A stretch of 64,000 nucleotides of DNA from Pseudomonas orientalis (lineage in GTDB: Bacteria > Pseudomonadota > Gammaproteobacteria > Pseudomonadales > Pseudomonadaceae): contig NZ_CP018049.1 of the NCBI RefSeq assembly GCF_002934065.1, forward strand, positions 5,082,501-5,146,500. Reading direction: 5' to 3'. The notes beneath the pieces were generated by a model. That model saw only the letters and a list, made by a program, of their open reading frames with translations. It ran no database searches and was not told the origin of the DNA. The position numbers and the translations under genes are program-made. Shown piece after piece: positions 56,281-64,000 of the stretch. Each line of letters opens with the position of its first letter. Positions within the stretch are counted from its first letter, which is position 1.

Positions 56281-57243
56281 TCAGGTGGGTTGGTAGACCC
56301 TGGCAAACCCTTCTCGAATCTTGTCTTCCGGCAATTCATCGGCAATAAACACAATCACACTTTCCCGCGTCTCACCTTCGGCCCACTCGGTGTCCCAATC
56401 GAAGCCGTAGAGCTTCAGCACGCCCTGAAACACCATGCGCCGATCCTCTCCGGCAATGTTCAGCACGCCCTTGTAGCGCAGCAGTTGCTTGCCATGGTCT
56501 TCCAGCAGCTCGTTCATGAACTCACTGAGGCGGTCGATATCCAGCGGCTGGTCGGTGCGCAGTACCAGGCTGGAAATACGATCGACCGATGGCGCAGCGC
56601 TGACCGGGCGCAGGCTCATGCCGGCGTTGAGGTTGAAGCCGCGCACATCCAGTAACTCGGCCAGGTCGATCTTGCCATGCTCCAACACCCGGATCGGTGC
56701 GCGGCGATTGATGCGGGTCAGGCGTTCGCTGAGGGCGTTGAAGGAGGCTTCGTCCACCAGGTCGCGCTTGCTCACCAGCAGGCGGTCGGCAAAGCCGATC
56801 TGGGCCTGTGCGATGGTCTGGGTCAGGTGTTGCTCGGCGTGGGCCGCGTCCACCAGGGTGATGATGCCGTCGAGGATATAGCGCTCGCGCAGTTCTTCGT
56901 CGATGAAAAAGGTCTGGGCCACCGGCGCGGGATCGGCCAGGCCGGTGCACTCGATCACCAGACGGTCGAAGGCGATTTCGCCGCTGTCCAGCCGCTCGAG
57001 CAGCAAGTACAGCGCCTTGGTCAAATCGGTATGGATGGTGCAGCACACGCAGCCGTTGGAGAGGGTCATGACCTGTACCGGCTCTGCGCCCAACAGTTGG
57101 GTATCGATGCCGGCATCACTGAATTCGTTTTCGATCACGGCGATTTTCAAGCCGTGTTCGGCCTTGAGCAGATGGCGCAGCAAGGTGGTCTTGCCGGCGC
57201 CGAGAAAGCCGCTGAGCACGGTGACCGGAATGGGAGAGGACAC
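56281..57243 (-). CDS. yjiA: G3E-family GTPase (YjiA/CobW type)
   Basis: The protein has 320 residues. Walker A GFLGAGKTTLL lies near 12-22. The CxCC metal motif in NGCVCCTIHTDL lies near 64, ESAD-equivalent ECTGLADPAPV near 99, and the base-specific SKRDLVDE near 155 (a variant of NKxD). The C-terminal CobW_C domain is present. These GTPases handle Zn, Ni or Co in metallocentre assembly. It closes a cstA-yjiX-yjiA order also found in E. coli (yjiY-yjiX-yjiA). A REPIN lies between it and yjiX. Confidence 0.9.
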   Translation of the reverse strand: MSSPIPVTVLSGFLGAGKTTLLRHLLKAEHGLKIAVIENEFSDAGIDTQLLGAEPVQVMTLSNGCVCCTIHTDLTKALYLLLERLDSGEIAFDRLVIECTGLADPAPVAQTFFIDEELRERYILDGIITLVDAAHAEQHLTQTIAQAQIGFADRLLVSKRDLVDEASFNALSERLTRINRRAPIRVLEHGKIDLAELLDVRGFNLNAGMSLRPVSAAPSVDRISSLVLRTDQPLDIDRLSEFMNELLEDHGKQLLRYKGVLNIAGEDRRMVFQGVLKLYGFDWDTEWAEGETRESVIVFIADELPEDKIREGFARVYQPT

Positions 57244-57281
57244 AGACAGTTCTCCTTATATCTGAAGGAACATAAAACAAA

Positions 57282-57369
57282 TGTGGGAGGGGGCTTGCCC
57301 CCGATGGCGGTGTGTCAGGCACTGATGTGTCGCTGATACACCGCTATCGGGGGCAAGCCCCCTCCCACA
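57282..57369. repeat. REPIN, GTGGGAGGGGGCTTGC type
   Basis: Head-to-head arms, upstream of the yjiA-like gene and downstream of yjiX, inside what would be one operon. Confidence 0.9.
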
Positions 57370-57397
57370 TGGAATCACTACTGGCCCGAGTGCCGGG

Positions 57398-57595
57398 TCA
57401 GCAGCACTTGGGCCCACCCTTGCCGCCGTAACGGGCCTCCTGGCGTTCGCGGAAGAACGCCTTGTAGTCCATCATCGGCTTGTCCGGGTGCTTGGTTTGC
57501 ATATGCTCGACGTACGTGTCGTAGTCGGGCATGCCGACCATCAGGCGCGCGGCCTGACCGAGGTATTTACCGAGGCGACTGATGTCATTGAACAT
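57398..57595 (-). CDS. yjiX: YbdD/YjiX family protein
   Basis: The protein has 65 residues: MFNDISRLGKYLGQAARLMVG then PDYDTYVEHM and a Cys-Cys C-terminus (GGPKCC). It is a small basic protein almost always paired with a CstA/BtsT transporter, as here 15 bases after cstA, and probably a partner or regulator of it. Confidence 0.92.
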   Translation of the reverse strand: MFNDISRLGKYLGQAARLMVGMPDYDTYVEHMQTKHPDKPMMDYKAFFRERQEARYGGKGGPKCC

Positions 57596-57610
57596 GGGTG
57601 CAATCCTCGG

Positions 57611-59677
57611 TTATGCGTCCGGTACGGCCTGGAACGGCGCTTCTTTATCCGTACGCTCTTTGTTGCCCCAGGCGGCAATGCCGACCTTGAGCGCATAGAA
57701 CAGGATGCTGAACACCACGAACAGGAACAGCGCCGTCAGCGTTGCGTTGGTGTAGGCGTTGTAGATCACGTGCTGCATCTGGTCGATGCTCTTGGCCGGG
57801 GCGAGGATCTGGCCATTGGCCAGGGCATCGCTGTATTTCTTCGCCAGCGACAGGAAGCCGATTGCCGGGTTGGCGTCGAACAGCTTGATAAAGCCCGCCG
57901 TGGTGGTGCAGATCAACAGCCAGACGGCCGGCACCAGGGTCACCCAAATGTAGCGCTGACGCTTCATTTTGATCAGCACAACCGTGGCGAGCATCAGCGC
58001 GATCCCGGCCAGCATCTGGTTGGAGATACCGAACAGCGGCCACAAGGTGTTGATGCCGCCCAGTGGGTCGATCACGCCCTGGTACAGCAGGTAACCCCAC
58101 ATTGCCACACAACCGGCGGTGGCGATGAGGTTGGCGGTCCAGGATTCGGTGCGCTTGAGCGACGGCACGAAGGAGCCGAGCAGGTCCTGCAGCATGAAAC
58201 GGCCGGCACGGGTACCGGCGTCGACCGCCGTCAGGATGAACAGCGCTTCGAACAGGATCGCAAAGTGGTACCAGAACGCCATGGTGTTTTCACCCGGCAG
58301 TACGCTGTGCAGAATCTGCGCGATACCCACCGCCAGGGTCGGTGCACCACCGGCACGGGCCAGGATGGTGGTTTCACCGATGTCATGGGCCACGGCCGAC
58401 AGCGCCTCGGGGGTGATTGCAAAGCCCCAGCTGCTGACAGTCTGCGCCACGGTCACCACGTCGCTACCGACAATCGCCGCCGGGCTGTTCATGGCGAAGT
58501 ACACGCCAGGCTCGATCACCGACGCGGCAACCATCGCCATGATGGCCACGAACGACTCCATCAGCATGCCGCCGTAACCGATGTAGCGCGCATGGCTTTC
58601 ATTGGCCAGCAGCTTGGGCGTGGTGCCCGAGGAGATCAGCGCATGGAAACCGGAGACCGCGCCGCAGGCAATGGTGATGAACAGGAACGGGAACAGGCCG
58701 CCCTTCCACACCGGGCCGGTGCCGTCGATGAACTGGGTAAGCGCCGGCATTTTCAGGTCAGGCATGGTGACCAGGATGCCAATCGCCAGCGCGATGATGG
58801 TGCCGATTTTCAGGAACGTCGACAGGTAGTCACGCGGGGCCAGGATCAGCCATACCGGCAATACTGCGGCAACAAAACCGTAGCCGATCAGCATCCAGGT
58901 GATCTGGATGCCGGTAAAGGTGAAGGCCTTGGCCCACACCGGGTCAGCGGCGATCTGCCCGCCCAGCCAGATCGAACCCAGCAGCAACAGCACGCCGATG
59001 ATCGAAATCTCGCCAATGCGGCCCGGGCGGATGTAACGCATGTAAATGCCCATGAACATCGCGATCGGGATGGTCGCCATCACCGTGAAGATGCCCCACG
59101 GGCTCTCGGCCAGGGCCTTGACCACGATCAGCGCCAGCACCGCGAGGATGATGATCATGATCAGGAAGCAGCCGAACAGCGCAATGGTCCCGGGAATGCG
59201 GCCCATTTCTTCGCGGACCATGTCGCCCAGGGAACGGCCGTTACGCCGGGTGGACAGGAACAGAATCATGAAATCCTGCACCGCACCGGCCAGCACCACA
59301 CCGGCAATCAGCCAGAGCGTGCCGGGCAGGTAACCCATTTGCGCCGCCAATACCGGGCCGACCAGAGGGCCCGCGCCGGCAATCGCCGCAAAGTGGTGAC
59401 CGAAAAGGATGTGTTTATTGGTCGGCACGTAGTCCAGACCGTCGTTGTTGACCACTGCGGGGGTTGCTCGCCGTGGGTCCAGTTGCATCACGTTATTGGC
59501 GATGAACAGGCTGTAATACCGGTACGCGACCAGGTAGATGGCCACCGCAGCGACCACAATCCACAAGGCGTTGATCGCCTCGCCGCGGCGCAAGGCCACT
59601 ACGCCGAGGGCGCACGCTCCTACGATTGCCAGCACCAGCCAGGGGAGATGGCGTAGCAGGCTATTATTATTTTTCAT
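57611..59677 (-). CDS. cstA: CstA/BtsT-type carbon-starvation transporter
   Basis: The ATG at 59677 (MKNNNSLLRHLPWLVLA) gives 688 residues with about 16-18 membrane helices. Family motifs are LFGHHFAAIAGAGPLVGPVLAAQMGYLPG near 88-116 (given here as two adjoining parts) and GISNQMLAGIALML near 550. E. coli relatives take up peptides (CstA) or pyruvate (BtsT). The length and the yjiX-yjiA neighbours point to the BtsT-like pyruvate branch, but the substrate cannot be read from the sequence. Confidence 0.93.
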   Translation of the reverse strand: MKNNNSLLRHLPWLVLAIVGACALGVVALRRGEAINALWIVVAAVAIYLVAYRYYSLFIANNVMQLDPRRATPAVVNNDGLDYVPTNKHILFGHHFAAIAGAGPLVGPVLAAQMGYLPGTLWLIAGVVLAGAVQDFMILFLSTRRNGRSLGDMVREEMGRIPGTIALFGCFLIMIIILAVLALIVVKALAESPWGIFTVMATIPIAMFMGIYMRYIRPGRIGEISIIGVLLLLGSIWLGGQIAADPVWAKAFTFTGIQITWMLIGYGFVAAVLPVWLILAPRDYLSTFLKIGTIIALAIGILVTMPDLKMPALTQFIDGTGPVWKGGLFPFLFITIACGAVSGFHALISSGTTPKLLANESHARYIGYGGMLMESFVAIMAMVAASVIEPGVYFAMNSPAAIVGSDVVTVAQTVSSWGFAITPEALSAVAHDIGETTILARAGGAPTLAVGIAQILHSVLPGENTMAFWYHFAILFEALFILTAVDAGTRAGRFMLQDLLGSFVPSLKRTESWTANLIATAGCVAMWGYLLYQGVIDPLGGINTLWPLFGISNQMLAGIALMLATVVLIKMKRQRYIWVTLVPAVWLLICTTTAGFIKLFDANPAIGFLSLAKKYSDALANGQILAPAKSIDQMQHVIYNAYTNATLTALFLFVVFSILFYALKVGIAAWGNKERTDKEAPFQAVPDA

Positions 59678-59861
59678 TTTTATATTCCAGCCAGGGTGGA
59701 CAGAAAGGACAGCCAGCCCGAGTTTAGCGCTGTTGGCCTTAAAGGCCACCCCCTTCCTTGGTCTAGAGCCCTGCCGATGCAAAAAAAGCAGAAATAAAGG
59801 CTGGGTGATGGCGCCGCGGTGGCTGCATTGCTGGAAACCTGGAATCCAACACAGGTCAAAA

Positions 59862-59950
59862 TGTGGGAGGGGGCTTGCCCCCGATAGCAGTGTGTCAGGC
59901 GCTGATAGATCGACTGACCTGCCGTCATCGGGGGCAAGCCCCCTCCCACA
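59862..59950. repeat. REPIN, GTGGGAGGGGGCTTGC type
   Basis: Head-to-head arms enclosing about 45 bases, between radA and cstA, where P. aeruginosa has additional small genes. Confidence 0.9.
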
Positions 59951-59971
59951 TGGGTTGTGCGGTGTTGGTGA

Positions 59972-61339
59972 TTACTCGAACAGCGCATCCAGCGCCTGTT
60001 CCAGGCGCGTGACCCCAATCACCTGCAATCCTGGCGGCATTTCCTTCGGCGCATTGCCCTTGGGCACGATCGCCCGCTTGAAGCCATGCTTGGCCGCCTC
60101 TTTCAAGCGCTCCTGGCCACTGGGCACCGGGCGCACTTCGCCCGACAACCCCACCTCGCCAAACACCAGCAAGTCATGGGGCAACGGCCGATTGCGCAGG
60201 CTGGACATCACCGCCGCCATCAACGCCAGGTCGGACGCGGTCTCCAGCACCTTGACCCCGCCCACCACGTTAAGGAAGACGTCCTGATCGTGAGTCGGAA
60301 TGCCGCCATGGCGGTGCAATACCGCCAACAGCATGGCCAGGCGGTTCTGATCCAGGCCGAGGGTGACCCGGCGCGGGTTGGCCAAATGGCTGTCATCCAC
60401 CAGCGCCTGGACTTCCACCAGCATCGGGCGAGTGCCTTCCCATGTCGCCATCACGACGCTGCCCGGGACTTCTTCCTGGGCGCGGGTGAGAAAGATCGCC
60501 GAGGGGTTGGAGACTTCTTTCAGCCCCCTGTCAGTCATGGCAAACACACCCAACTCGTTCACCGCGCCAAAACGGTTCTTCACCGCCCGCAGCAACCGCA
60601 GGCGGCCATCGGATTCACCTTCGAAATACAGCACGGTATCCACCATGTGTTCCAGCACTCGCGGCCCGGCCAGCGCGCCCTCCTTGGTCACGTGGCCGAC
60701 CAGGAAGATCGCCGTGCCGCTCTGCTTGGCATAGCGCACCAACAGCGCCGCGCTTTCACGCACCTGGGATACGCCGCCGGGCGCCGATTGCAGTTGCTCG
60801 GTGAAAATCGTCTGGATCGAGTCGATCACCATGACCTTGGGCTTTTCGATGCGCGCCGTGGCGATGATGCTTTCGATGCAGGTTTCGGTCATGACCCGCA
60901 GTTGGTCCTGGGGCAGGCCCAGACGACGGGCGCGCATGGCCACTTGTTGCTGGGACTCTTCCCCGGTGACGTACAGCGCCGGCATGCGGCTGGCGATGCT
61001 GCACAGGGTTTGCAGCAGGATCGTGGATTTACCGATGCCGGGGTCGCCGCCGATCAGCACAACCGAGCCGTCCACCAGGCCACCGCCCAATACCCGGTCC
61101 AGCTCGCCGGAGGCCGTGGAGAAACGCGGGATCTCTTCGACGCTGACTTCGGCCAGGGTCTTGATCTGCGCTTGTTGCCCGGTCCAGCCGGCACGGCCGG
61201 TGGGCGCTGCGGCGCCACCGCTTTCAATCATGGTTTCAGTCAGGGTGTTCCACGCACCGCACTCGCCGCACTGGCCCGCCCATTTGGGAAAGGTCGCGCC
61301 GCACTCGGTGCAGCCGTACATGCGCTTGGCCTTTGCCAT
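59972..61339 (-). CDS. radA: DNA repair protein RadA (Sms)
   Basis: Hexameric ATPase for branch migration in recombination. The protein has 455 residues. The N-terminal zinc finger has CTECGATFPKWAGQCGEC (10-27). Walker A GDPGIGKST lies near 98, the RadA-specific KNRFG near 257, and a C-terminal Lon-like domain follows in which the protease residues are not active in this family. Standard in place before katB. Confidence 0.97.
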   Translation of the reverse strand: MAKAKRMYGCTECGATFPKWAGQCGECGAWNTLTETMIESGGAAAPTGRAGWTGQQAQIKTLAEVSVEEIPRFSTASGELDRVLGGGLVDGSVVLIGGDPGIGKSTILLQTLCSIASRMPALYVTGEESQQQVAMRARRLGLPQDQLRVMTETCIESIIATARIEKPKVMVIDSIQTIFTEQLQSAPGGVSQVRESAALLVRYAKQSGTAIFLVGHVTKEGALAGPRVLEHMVDTVLYFEGESDGRLRLLRAVKNRFGAVNELGVFAMTDRGLKEVSNPSAIFLTRAQEEVPGSVVMATWEGTRPMLVEVQALVDDSHLANPRRVTLGLDQNRLAMLLAVLHRHGGIPTHDQDVFLNVVGGVKVLETASDLALMAAVMSSLRNRPLPHDLLVFGEVGLSGEVRPVPSGQERLKEAAKHGFKRAIVPKGNAPKEMPPGLQVIGVTRLEQALDALFE

Positions 61340-61374
61340 TGAAGAACCTCCAACCGAAAAACCGCGATGATAGC

Positions 61375-61923
61375 TCAGCGCGGCGTCGGGGTCCGGATTT
61401 CACCGTTGGCCAAGCGTGAAGCGCTGTTGCCGATGGGGTCTTCGGCGTTCAGGTCGGCGCCCTTGGCCTTCAATTCGCTTAACAATTCCACGCGTTTGAA
61501 TAGCCCGGCGTACATGGCGGCCGTCTGCCCCGCGCCGTTGCGTTGGTCGGGGTTGCAGTCGGTGGCCAGCAAGCGCTGGGCGATTTGCAGTTCGCCTTTG
61601 AAAATCGCGCCCATCAGCGCGGTGTTGCCGCGCTTGTCCTGCACGCAGGCGTCGGCGCCGGCGGCCAACAGGCGCTCAACGTAGGCACTCTGGCCGTGAT
61701 AGGCGGCGAGGATCAAGGCGGTGTAGCCCTTGTCGTCCTGGGTATTCAGGGCGTAGCCCGACTCAATGAAAGTGTTGAGCATGTCGAGGTCGCCACGACG
61801 GGCGGCGTCGAAATAATAGTCCTGAAGCTGCGCCTTGAGCGCACCAGGGTCATTGGATAGGGGTTGTTCGGCCAGCACACTGAACGAACAGCAGGCCAGC
61901 AGTGCCCATATGAACGTACGCAT
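61375..61923 (-). CDS. ankB: Ankyrin-repeat protein AnkB
   Basis: From the ATG at 61923, with AAGGA nine bases upstream, the protein has 182 residues. The signal peptide MRTFIWALLACCSFSVLA is followed by about four ankyrin repeats (DDKGYTALILAAYHGQ near 60, DKRGNTALMGAIFKGE near 95, QRNGAGQTAAMYAGLFK near 130). In P. aeruginosa periplasmic AnkB is needed for full KatB activity and is encoded beside it, as here. A REPIN separates the two genes. Confidence 0.9.
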   Translation of the reverse strand: MRTFIWALLACCSFSVLAEQPLSNDPGALKAQLQDYYFDAARRGDLDMLNTFIESGYALNTQDDKGYTALILAAYHGQSAYVERLLAAGADACVQDKRGNTALMGAIFKGELQIAQRLLATDCNPDQRNGAGQTAAMYAGLFKRVELLSELKAKGADLNAEDPIGNSASRLANGEIRTPTPR

Positions 61924-61950
61924 GATCAAGATCCTTTAAAAAGATCCCCT

Positions 61951-62050
61951 TGCAGGAGCGCGCTTGCTCGCGAAAAACGTCAACGATAACGCGTGCATCC
62001 TGGATGAATGCGCTGCCTTTGAGTTCTTCGCGAGCAAGCTCGCTCCTACA
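61951..62050. repeat. REPIN, TAGGAGCGAGCTTGC type
   Basis: Arms GCAGGAGCGCGCTTGCTCGC and GCGAGCAAGCTCGCTCCTAC lie between the katB stop and the ankB start. The inner ACGTCAACGATAACGCGT is the complement of a segment in the REPIN at 48618. Confidence 0.88.
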
Positions 62051-62061
62051 GGAGGGCGTGG

Positions 62062-63603
62062 TTAATCGCTCAGTTTGTCAGCCAGTGCTTTCACACGCGC
62101 CAAGTCACCCTTGGCCACCTTGGCCACACCGGTGCCGTACTCCGGGTCGGCCTTGTAGAGGAACGACAGGATGATGTGCTTGCTTTCATCATCGGTGGTC
62201 GCCAGCGAGCCGCCGAAGTTGTCGATCAGGTCCTGACGTTCTTTCTTGCTGTAGGAGCGATACAAGTCACCGGCCTGCTTGAAGTTCTGCTCACGCTGAA
62301 TCTTCGCCTGCTGGGTGCTGCCCGACAGCGGCGACTGGCTGTAGCGCGCAGCTTGTGGCTCTTCCCGTGGCAACAGGCGGCTTGGCTGATAGTTCACGCC
62401 GGTGGTGGTCTTGCCGAAGTTCAACGCGCCGTCCTGGTTGCCGTTGTTGACGGTGACCCGTGGGGCGTTGATCGGCAGTTGCAGGGCATTGGCGCCCAAT
62501 CGGTACATTTGCGTGTCGGCGTAGGAGAACACCCGACCTTGCAGCAGGCGGTCTTCCGACGGCTCGATACCCGGCACCAGGTTGGCCGGGGCCATCGCCA
62601 CTTGTTCGGTCTCCTGGAAAACATTGGCCGGGTTGCGATTGAGCACCATTTGCCCGACTTTGCGCTCCGGCACATTCGGCCAGATCTTGGTGGCGTCCAG
62701 TGGGTCGAAATCGAACTTGGCCAAGTCTTCAGGTTTCAACACCTGCACATACAGGTCCCACTTGGGGAAGTCGCCCTTGTTGATATGGGTGACCAGGTCA
62801 TTGGTCATATGGCTGTAGTCACGCCCTTGCACTTCGGTGACTTGCTTGGGGTCAAGGTTCTTGATGCCTTGCAGGCTCTTCCAGTGAAACTTGACGTAGT
62901 GCACTTCACCCTTGGCGTTGATCAACTTGTAGGCATGTACGCCGTTGCCGTCCATCTCCCGGTAACTGGCCGGTGTGCCGGAGTCCGAGTACAACTCGGT
63001 CAGTGTGCGCGTGGACTCGGGAACATGGGAGAAGAAGTCGAAACGACGCGAGTCATCGTCCAGGTTAGTGCGCGGGTCCGGTTTGAACGCGTGGACCATG
63101 TCCGGGAACTTGATGGCATCGCGAATGAAGAACGTCGGGAAGTTATTACCGACCAGGTCCCAGTTGCCTTCGGCGGTATAGAACTTGGTGGCGAAGCCCC
63201 GTGGGTCGCGCAGGGTTTCCGGGGAATGGTTTCCGTGGACCACGGCCGAGAAGCGCACGAATACCGGCGTGGCTTCACCGGCGGCAAATACCTTGGCCTT
63301 GGTCAGGTCGCTGAGGTTGTCGGTCACGGTGAAGGTGCCATGGGCGCCCGTGCCACGGGCATGCACCACGCGCTCGGGGATACGTTCGCGGTCGAAGCGC
63401 TGCAGCTTCTGAATCAATTGAACGTCCTGCAGCAGCACGGGGCCATTGGCGCCGGCCGTCTGCGAGTTCTGGTTATCGCCAACGGCGGCGCCGTTGTCAC
63501 GGGTCAGGTTGGCGGCTTGCACGGAGAGGGTCAGCAGGCTGGCGGTCACCAACGCCAAGGCTTGGCGTGCCGACACGGGCCTGCGATTGATTGAATGGTT
63601 CAT
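62062..63603 (-). CDS. katB: Catalase KatB, exported
   Basis: Heme catalase that removes hydrogen peroxide. From the ATG at 63603 (GAGGAAA upstream) it has 513 residues. The signal peptide (ALALVTASLLTLSVQA, to about 31) sends it to the periplasm. The active-site His is in ERVVHARGTGAHG near 78, the Asn in VGNNFPTFFIRD near 151, and the heme-ligand Tyr in RVFSYADTQMYRLG near 365. It is upstream of ankB and divergent from mscL. Expression is probably oxidative-stress induced, but no OxyR site was identified. Confidence 0.95.
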   Translation of the reverse strand: MNHSINRRPVSARQALALVTASLLTLSVQAANLTRDNGAAVGDNQNSQTAGANGPVLLQDVQLIQKLQRFDRERIPERVVHARGTGAHGTFTVTDNLSDLTKAKVFAAGEATPVFVRFSAVVHGNHSPETLRDPRGFATKFYTAEGNWDLVGNNFPTFFIRDAIKFPDMVHAFKPDPRTNLDDDSRRFDFFSHVPESTRTLTELYSDSGTPASYREMDGNGVHAYKLINAKGEVHYVKFHWKSLQGIKNLDPKQVTEVQGRDYSHMTNDLVTHINKGDFPKWDLYVQVLKPEDLAKFDFDPLDATKIWPNVPERKVGQMVLNRNPANVFQETEQVAMAPANLVPGIEPSEDRLLQGRVFSYADTQMYRLGANALQLPINAPRVTVNNGNQDGALNFGKTTTGVNYQPSRLLPREEPQAARYSQSPLSGSTQQAKIQREQNFKQAGDLYRSYSKKERQDLIDNFGGSLATTDDESKHIILSFLYKADPEYGTGVAKVAKGDLARVKALADKLSD

Positions 63604-63890
63604 CAAGGTTTCCTCTGGTTTTTTTAGTGCACATTCAGTTGTGCTTGCCAGAGGCTAGTGACCTGCGGGTCAGAAGATAAATAGAAAAACCCCACAGGCC
63701 CGATTGAGAAAAAAATGTGGTAACCCGCTGAAATTAGGCCTATTCCGCGCGCGATTGGTGGCACTTTGCAAACTAATTGCGTTTTAATGTGTCGATAAAA
63801 ACCAACAGTGTTAAAGGTTGTGTCGCGCGAGCCCGCTACGACTGACTTACACTGACCTCCACCCTTCTCATCTGTAACAAGGAATAACTT

Positions 63891-64000
63891 ATGGGCGTGA
63901 TCAGTGAGTTCAAGGCCTTCGCGGTCAAAGGTAATGTGGTCGACATGGCCGTTGGTATTATCATCGGCGCCGCGTTCGGCAAAATTGTTTCCTCGTTTGT
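63891..64000 (+). CDS. mscL: Large-conductance mechanosensitive channel MscL (5' end)
   Basis: The first 36 codons, MGVISEFKAFAVKGNVVDMA then VGIIIGAAFGKIVSS, are the N-terminal helix and first membrane helix of MscL, the osmotic safety valve. AAGGAA lies eight bases before the ATG. The gene runs off the window. Its place beside katB matches P. aeruginosa (PA4613-PA4614, from memory). Confidence 0.93.
   Translation, partial: MGVISEFKAFAVKGNVVDMAVGIIIGAAFGKIVSSF

Overview
The window is chromosomal DNA of a Pseudomonas, most likely of the P. fluorescens complex. The evidence is the gene order, the protein sequences, the GC-rich codon use and many REP/REPIN palindromes of the GTGGGAGGGGGCTTGC and TAGGAGCGAGCTTGC types. 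No database was searched. Comparisons with the P. aeruginosa PAO1 gene order (roughly PA4747-PA4772 for the left part and PA4588-PA4614 for the right part) are from memory.

Left third (1-27.3 kb) is a conserved housekeeping block. On the minus strand lie rlmE-ftsH-folP-glmM-tpiA-secG, carA-carB-greA-DUF4149 gene, and grpE-dnaK-dnaJ-dapB. Among them sit yhbY, recN (with a LexA-like box), the divergent pair fur/bamE, the small pair ratA-rnfH, and smpB. A lactate module follows: lldR, lldP and an FAD/Fe-S D-lactate dehydrogenase, with no lldD between them. A 92-residue secreted protein and the tmRNA gene ssrA close the block.

Accessory region (27.7-31.5 kb). Directly after ssrA and its terminator the DNA becomes AT-richer. 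It holds one intact gene of unknown function, a 524-residue P-loop ATPase. The beginning of a second gene, only 19 codons long, follows it, then decayed coding sequence. Next comes a DUF3077-type small gene whose leader is both a possible 54-codon ORF and a potentially folded RNA.

Middle (31.6-48.6 kb) is mixed. It contains moaA, a LysR regulator, an ArnT-like membrane glycosyltransferase, a UPF0114 membrane protein, a 606-residue lipoprotein of unknown function, a Lon-like protease (AsrA type), DUF3015 and DUF4105 envelope proteins, a small lipoprotein, a Gre-like factor, gdhA, and an MFS transporter divergent from a LysR gene.

Right part (48.8-64 kb) contains ettA, a large PAS-GGDEF-EAL protein (MorA type), glyA, a yjiA-yjiX-cstA/btsT group, radA, ankB and katB, and the first 110 bases of mscL. 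REPINs are dense here. One, at 48.6 kb, is nested inside a second inverted repeat.

The best candidates for something undescribed are the lone ATPase beside ssrA with its lost partner, and the structured leader of the DUF3077 gene.
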